Of a stretch of 64,000 nucleotides of DNA, positions 59,239 through 64,000 are shown one piece after another. This DNA comes from Favolaschia claudopus. Taxonomy: Eukaryota; Basidiomycota; Agaricomycetes; Agaricales; Mycenaceae. The notes under the pieces were generated by a model. The model was not told the origin of the DNA and did not search any database. It saw only the letters and a program-made list of their open reading frames with translations. How positions within the stretch are numbered: position 1 is the stretch's first letter; each line of letters begins with the position of its first letter. The translations under genes and the position numbers were made by a program. The stretch is from NCBI GenBank assembly GCA_037176885.1, contig JAWWNJ010000126.1:496001-560000 (forward strand), in the 5' to 3' direction.

Positions 59239-59917
59239 TTCACTCGCTGCGTTTCGGATGTTTCGCGCGATGTTTTGTAATCCAATCAATACTGAAATAG
59301 GTTTGTGCTAGGCTCGGACCAGCACTTTACTTTCGGTATTACCTTCAGTAATTCCTCCCCGTCAAAGTGCCAGCGAGAGATTGGTTCGAGTCTAGGTTTG
59401 TGCTCTTCTAGCGGTTTGTATGCATTCATGTCATCAGGCGTCCCGGAATTGCGATGTGACGTTCGGCCTTTTACCACCTGGGTTTTAGATCAGGTATGCA
59501 AAATAGGGTTTCTTGGAAAATTGCGGAGATCCGATGGTGACTGTCCAGGTTATACTTGTATAGGGACAGGACTAAGTAGTAAGCGTGAATTTGAAAGCCG
59601 AACGCAACCCCCCCCGTTTTCGGCGAGCGGATACCGCCCGACTATGCTGGTCAAAAAGCCGCTCTGCGGCAATTCAAGCCGTGATCCGCCAGCAGAACGG
59701 AACATTCAGCTGCCATTGGCATTATAGACGGCCGCAGCCGATATCGGCAAACACTATAGTTGACTTGCATAGGTCCAGCTAGCCTTGTCCAGGCTTTGTG
59801 CGGGTTCGACGAATCAGACCTGGGATCGACACATGTGTATTCGACTCGTACATGGGTAGATCGATTAGAGTAATATATCCGCCGAGTAAAGAATCAAATA
59901 AAAACACGCAGAGTAGC
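59239..59917. other. convergent 3' spacer, no gene seen
   Basis: It separates the ends of the zinc-cluster gene and the SDR gene. Frames here lack motifs. Confidence 0.5.
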
Positions 59918-61346
59918 TCAAAATCCCTTGATCTGCTCCTTGATATAAGCAACCACCTCCTCCTCTAACTTCGTATTAGACACTCGGTTGTCTGCCTTTC
60001 CAATCTTGCCCCATGGAACGAGATACTAATAGGCAAGATAAGCAGTGAGGAAATGGGACGAAAGCGGACTTTTACAACGTACCTGACCGGTCATTTGCGC
60101 TGGAGTAGCGATAAAAGCGCCCCAGAGCTGGGTGTATGCGCCGAGACTGGGATCAAGACGTCAGAGTCGCGTTCTAAATATGGAGAAGTTGCAACGCACG
60201 GAGCTGGATAGAGCAATGCGTTACCGATCACTTGTATCCAACCAGATGCATGCCTAGAAGTTCATCCCAATCAGCTACCGAATCTTCGTTCAATTCTGTG
60301 CGCACCGTTGCAGCTCAGTCTTGATGCCACCTGGATGGAGTGCACACGAAACAAGCACATTCGAATATTTCTTCGCAAAGTAATTTGAGATGTAAATGTT
60401 TCCGATTTTGCTCTCCCCGTATAGTGCCCTGGAGCGGGTAGAAAGGTTGACATTAGTGAAATGTGAGTTACCCGAGGACGAAGAAAGCATACCAAGGGGC
60501 GCTGAAGCTACCTTTCTTCTTCACCCAGGCATCACGCTCTGTTCCGCCTTTGAGGCTGACGAAATCCATTCCGTTCCCCGGGGCAAAAGCGTGTCCAGAG
60601 GAAGAGGTGTTGATGATGCGGGCTGGGACCTGGGTTTCTTCGTATGATTTTGTCAAGGCGGGTATCTGATCATTTTGTCGTTCTGTTGGTGAATTTTTCA
60701 TGAAGAAGGAGAGTCACTCACCAGAAGGTCCGTAAAAAAGAAATGGCCGATGACGTTCGTTCCGAATTCTATGGCGGAATTTTAGCAACGTCGCGAACGG
60801 GGAACATATCCATGCATACGAAGGTCATGGTTTTGCGCAGTAAGCTGATCTGGTGGGCTGATCATGACACCTCTTCGAGATAATGAAATCCCAATCAGCC
60901 TCGGGAACTCAGTTGAAAAAAGAAACAATCCGACGCACCCATTGTTGAAAAGAATATCCAACCTCGACTCCTGTCCCAAAAACTCCTGCGCAGCCTTCCT
61001 CACACTAGGTAAATCAGCGAGATCGAGCTTCAAGAATATTGCGGTGTTCTTGGTCTCTGCCTCGAGTCGTTTGATGGCAGCGGCAGCTTTTTCTGCAGAG
61101 CGTGCGGCGAGGTATACTTTTGCGTTTTTGAGGAGGAGTTGCTTGCATGTTTCGTAGCCGATGCCGGCGTTGCCTCCCGTTACAATGATCACCTACAGAG
61201 TACATACGAGAAGGGAAGAGACGATATATATTGGTTAGCTTGAGATGTACGGTGGACAATTTGATACGCACCTTCCCGGTAAGATCGGGAATATCCCGCT
61301 CAGGACGGAAGCTCGGAGGCGCGATGCGAGCGAGAACGGTGCCCAT
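59918..61346 (-). CDS. short-chain dehydrogenase, retinol-dehydrogenase-like
   Basis: It starts MGTVLARIAPPSFRPERDIP at 61346; TGA at 59920-59918; about 330 residues in seven or more exons. LTGKVIIVTGGNAGIGYETC bears TGxxxGIG; VYLAARSAEKAAAAI shows the Arg typical of NADP(H) users; LKLDLADLPSV, DILFNN (start of NNAG), ARIINTSSSGHAF (catalytic Ser) and YGESKIGNIY (YxxxK) complete the site; HPGGIKTELQR follows. The end (LVPWGKIGKADNRVSNTKLE) is the usual tail of fungal light-dependent or retinol-type SDRs. It is probably cytosolic or ER-associated; substrate unknown. It is divergent from the BTB gene. Confidence 0.85.
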
Positions 61347-61787
61347 TTACTTGATGTGAATCGGGTGCTAGGATGAATGAGTGTTGATGTGAGAATGAGA
61401 GTCGCTGCCTTTAAGAACAGCGCTGAGGACTGTGTGAATATGTGGATGGGCCGGGGTGACGCGTGCTTGCCGGCTGGCATGAGGAAGGAAGGAAGGCGGT
61501 TTACATGAGAATTGAGGAGAGAGCGAGCACTGTGTGGCACTGCATTCGCCGCCCGAACTTCTTCATCCCGCAAGGGTGCAGCGTAAGCTGATTCTGTCTG
61601 ACGGGCCGGGTCAGAGGCTGTGCGAAGAAAGACACGAACTTGAAGGTGTCGTACGACCCCGTGACCGTGTCTCTGGGTCGGATCACCGGCTTCAGCTCGT
61701 AACTTGTGACCTGTGACGTCGTCCTTTCGACTTGCCTTCCACACTCGTGACTCCCACCGTTGCACATCCTGGGTTCCTCCGTCTATC
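61347..61787. promoter_or_regulatory. divergent promoter, SDR / BTB gene
   Basis: A 441-bp gap between head-to-head starts. No distinct box was identified; GTGACGTCGT near 61697 resembles a CRE-like TGACGTC site. Confidence 0.4.
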
Positions 61788-63000
61788 ATGAGCACTGTGC
61801 CCTGCAAACGGCCGCGAACGGACACCGGAAGTGAACAGGCTGAGCCCCACACCTCGACACCTCATGCCACCCGCAGCGAGAAATATTATTTTGATGATGG
61901 AGATTTGATTATTTGTGCTGGGAACACGCTCTTCAAGGCAAGTTTCTTCCGCGGTTTGTGACGAGCAACTCGCAGACTATGCTCAGGTTCACAAGTTCCT
62001 GCTTTCAAGAGACTCGTCCATGTTCAAAGATATGTTCGCCGTTCCCGAAACCCCAATTGCAGTAGACGGATTGACGGATGAAACTCCGCTGTTCGTGGCT
62101 GACTCTGCCGAAGCATTTGAAGCGCTTCTCTGGATTCTTTATGCGCTGTACGTTGCATTCGGTTTCTCCAGAAAAACAAAACAATTCAACTCTTTTGCCG
62201 GCAGTCCACCCGAACTTCGACCATATCAATTGTGCGTGCCAACCGCGGTCGATTTGGACCGCATATTGCTTGTGGCGGAAATAACCAACAAATACCATTT
62301 TGTTTCTCTCGAAACATGGAGCATAAAAATTATCGAAACCATCGTTCCGGCAGTTTCGTTCACGGAAGCTAGGATGATGTCGTTCCTGATGCGCACCATG
62401 ACTCTTGCAGAACGAGTCTCTAATGAAGAACTATCGCGTGATGTTATGGTTGCATGGGTGAGCGCTCTACAAAGCGGTGTCAACCCGGGCCCCCTGCTCG
62501 CTATTCTCGACCGCGACGGTCCCTCCAGCCTCGCCACTCGGACCTATTACGCCCAACTTTTCAGAATGAAAGTCGTTCCGGGCGCGGAGTCCCCAAACAA
62601 CCTTCCCTATCTTTCCGAATGCGAAGGTTTATCCGAACCACAAGTCACCAAACTCCTTTTCGCTCGCTGGTCGCTGGAAGCGGAATTCATTCGTCTTTCC
62701 AAGATCACTCCGCCCTTGCCCCGCGGCAACCATTGCGCTGTAATGTTCCATGCAGATTTCTGTATCCCGGAGTGGAAAGATATATGGCGCCGCTGCATCG
62801 GTTCGAATACTGTCCAAGAGTGCGACTCTGCAGACCTGTTGCAACGGATGAGGTGGGTGCACGCTTACTTCAGCAGGAACGTAAATGTAGGAGACGCCGA
62901 GATTTCTGCAACTTGTGCGCAGAACATCTGTCAATTCATGTCATCATTGGTTGAAGAGACGAGGAGAAGTCTCGGGAACCACTTTCGCGTCCCTATGTGA
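61788..63000 (+). CDS. BTB/POZ domain protein
   Basis: Exons 61788-61937, 61987-62147 and 62205-63000 give about 368 residues. EKYYFDDGDLIICAGNTLFK then VHKFLLSRDSSMFKDMF is the start of a BTB/POZ fold (residues about 32-70), continuing with SAEAFEALLWILYALPP and LLVAEITNKYHFVSLETWS. The rest is helical without a named domain. The first intron has a GC donor (AAG|GCAAGT at 61938) and a normal AG acceptor; splicing gives LFK-VHKF in frame. Agaricomycetes carry many such BTB proteins, some acting as cullin-3 adaptors; this one's partner is unknown. The start at 61788 is the first ATG in the frame. Confidence 0.85.
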
Positions 63001-63192
63001 CCTATGGGCTGCCCAGTATTTATTGCATGGTATCCGTCGAAGAATCTACATGAAGTTTGATTAAGCAATCCCGGTCGAGACGCAAAATCGCGTTTGAGCA
63101 CTGTTCGTTTAAACCGTGCATGCGCCGCCCATATCCCTCCCAATGTACCAGCTACCAGCAGGTTCTTTGATTAAACACTGGGTTAACAGGGA

Positions 63193-63221
63193 TTGAACGG
63201 TGATCGTTAATCACCGTTCAA
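63193..63221. repeat. hairpin, 12-bp perfect stem
   Basis: TTGAACGGTGAT and ATCACCGTTCAA pair over a five-base loop. Confidence 0.8.
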
Positions 63222-63291
63222 CAGAACACTTGCAAATCAGAGAATGCGAGGCGGGTCAAATTAATAAATATTAACGTCCAATACATGGCTT

Positions 63292-63329
63292 GTGTTTAAG
63301 CGATAGATTAACAGAACAGCGTTAAACAC
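63292..63329. repeat. inverted repeat GTGTTTAA / TTAAACAC
   Basis: Eight-base perfect arms separated by 22 bases, close to several GTTAACAG units; possibly ends of a small decayed element. Confidence 0.5.
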
Positions 63330-63773
63330 AGTGAGCATCAGTTTAACAAATCAGCACACACGACGCAAGGGTATATGGGGAGGAAATCGAGAACGAAGTG
63401 GGATAAAGTGAAGGGAGTGAGTGAGTGACGCACCAGATAACATCGTTGTTGGGGTACTTGAAGGAAGGAAGGCGGCGGCGGAGTGCGCGTAGTGCGTGGT
63501 GTTGTCCGGGGTAGCAAGTCGGCGGCATTGGAGAGCGGATATCGTCGTCGTAGATGACATGGCGGCCGACGATGGGTGGCAAGGTGGTCAGCGGAGTGAA
63601 TGCGTCGAAGAAAAGTCGGAAAGGGTGGATGCGGAGGAGAGTTGGCGGGCGGGAGGCGTGGTGCCAGAGTATGGTGTGGATGTGGCGTATAGATGGTGTT
63701 CGCTGTGGGAAGTGGAGGAGAAAGAAGCGCGGTTGTTATTGAGTACAGAGAGGAGGGAGTGTAGCGGACACAC

Positions 63774-64000
63774 CTTCCGATGGGATTGAGACTCGTAGCT
63801 TGTCGACGTTGATGATGGGCCGCCATTGTGCGTTGCGGGTGGGGTGGAATTGGCGCATACCGACTGTACCGAAATGACCAGGGTGGTACTTGTCGAAATT
63901 GGTTCTAAGACGAGTCAAGGAAAGAAGACGCGGGATGAAAAAAGCAGGAGACGGACCTGTGGTGGTGCTGATCACCGGCAAAACCACGACCTCCCAGATG
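63774..64000 (-). pseudogene. ribosomal protein uL15 (Rpl28) fragment, decayed
   Basis: Two exons (64000-63957 and 63904-63774) spell [15 protein letters not shown] and [20 protein letters not shown], then [11 protein letters not shown], which is the conserved QHHH-RxNxDKYHPGxFGKVGMR block of eukaryotic large-subunit protein uL15. The 5' part is outside the window. After the donor at 63773 I find no exon for the remaining half of the protein in the next 770 bp. Several normally conserved residues differ (Asp in GGQHHH, Thr for Lys in GKVGM, Arg for the Trp in DKLW). Because uL15 is essential, an intact copy must exist elsewhere; this looks like a truncated duplicate. Confidence 0.65.

Larger units (their letters stand above)
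63001..63773. other. no supported gene; hairpins
   Basis: On the minus strand, frames near 63582-63343 (including PSFKYPNNDVIW before a GTGCGT donor) are open but not recognised. Hairpins lie at 63193-63221 and 63292-63329. Confidence 0.4.

Noticed and set aside
1..64000. CRISPR arrays, operons, riboswitches
   Set aside because: The sequence is eukaryotic with spliced genes; no regularly spaced direct repeats of CRISPR type were seen.

Overview
The window looks like nuclear DNA of an agaricomycete mushroom (Basidiomycota). The evidence is: genes broken by many 45-70 nt GT-AG introns, several F-box genes, two DUF6534-type membrane proteins, Zn2Cys6 and HMG-box regulators, an HsbA-like secreted protein, and small terminal-inverted-repeat (TIR) elements. 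I worked from reading alone; all family names come from motifs, not from a search. Genus cannot be told.

Layout, left to right. 0-7.3 kb: an F-box gene, a 15-exon DUF6534-like membrane gene carrying a 904-bp TIR element in one intron, and a damaged F-box gene. 7.8-18.2 kb: the most unusual locus. A giant minus-strand gene (15893 to 7810, about 2,200 residues) joins a low-complexity N-terminus, one metzincin-like domain that has lost its catalytic Glu, two intact metzincin domains and a roughly 1,000-residue tail. It faces a separate single-domain metzincin gene (16976-18246) across a 1.08 kb divergent promoter. 18.7-27.9 kb: a diverged direct duplication (about 2 kb units) flanking an F-box gene and an F-box relic. 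29-34.5 kb: the second DUF6534-like gene, with exon lengths matching the first, another F-box gene and an HsbA-like secreted protein.

34.5-48.6 kb: a TA-flanked MITE, a Zn2Cys6 regulator divergent from a short-chain dehydrogenase (SDR), and an HMG-box regulator with a long Ser/Pro-rich tail. 48.6-56.8 kb: two more MITEs of the same family, a secreted acid-sphingomyelinase-like phosphodiesterase, a single-pass membrane protein, and a stray 48-nt copy of an intron. 56.8-64 kb: a regulator with two Zn2Cys6 clusters, an SDR divergent from a BTB/POZ gene, and a decayed 5' piece of ribosomal protein uL15.

How the genes may work together is mostly inference. The facing metzincin genes are homologous and may be co-regulated, with the non-catalytic domain a possible binding or inhibitory module. 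The Zn2Cys6/SDR and SDR/BTB pairs share divergent promoters. The two DUF6534-like genes are paralogues about 25 kb apart on opposite strands; one has tolerated a transposon within an intron.
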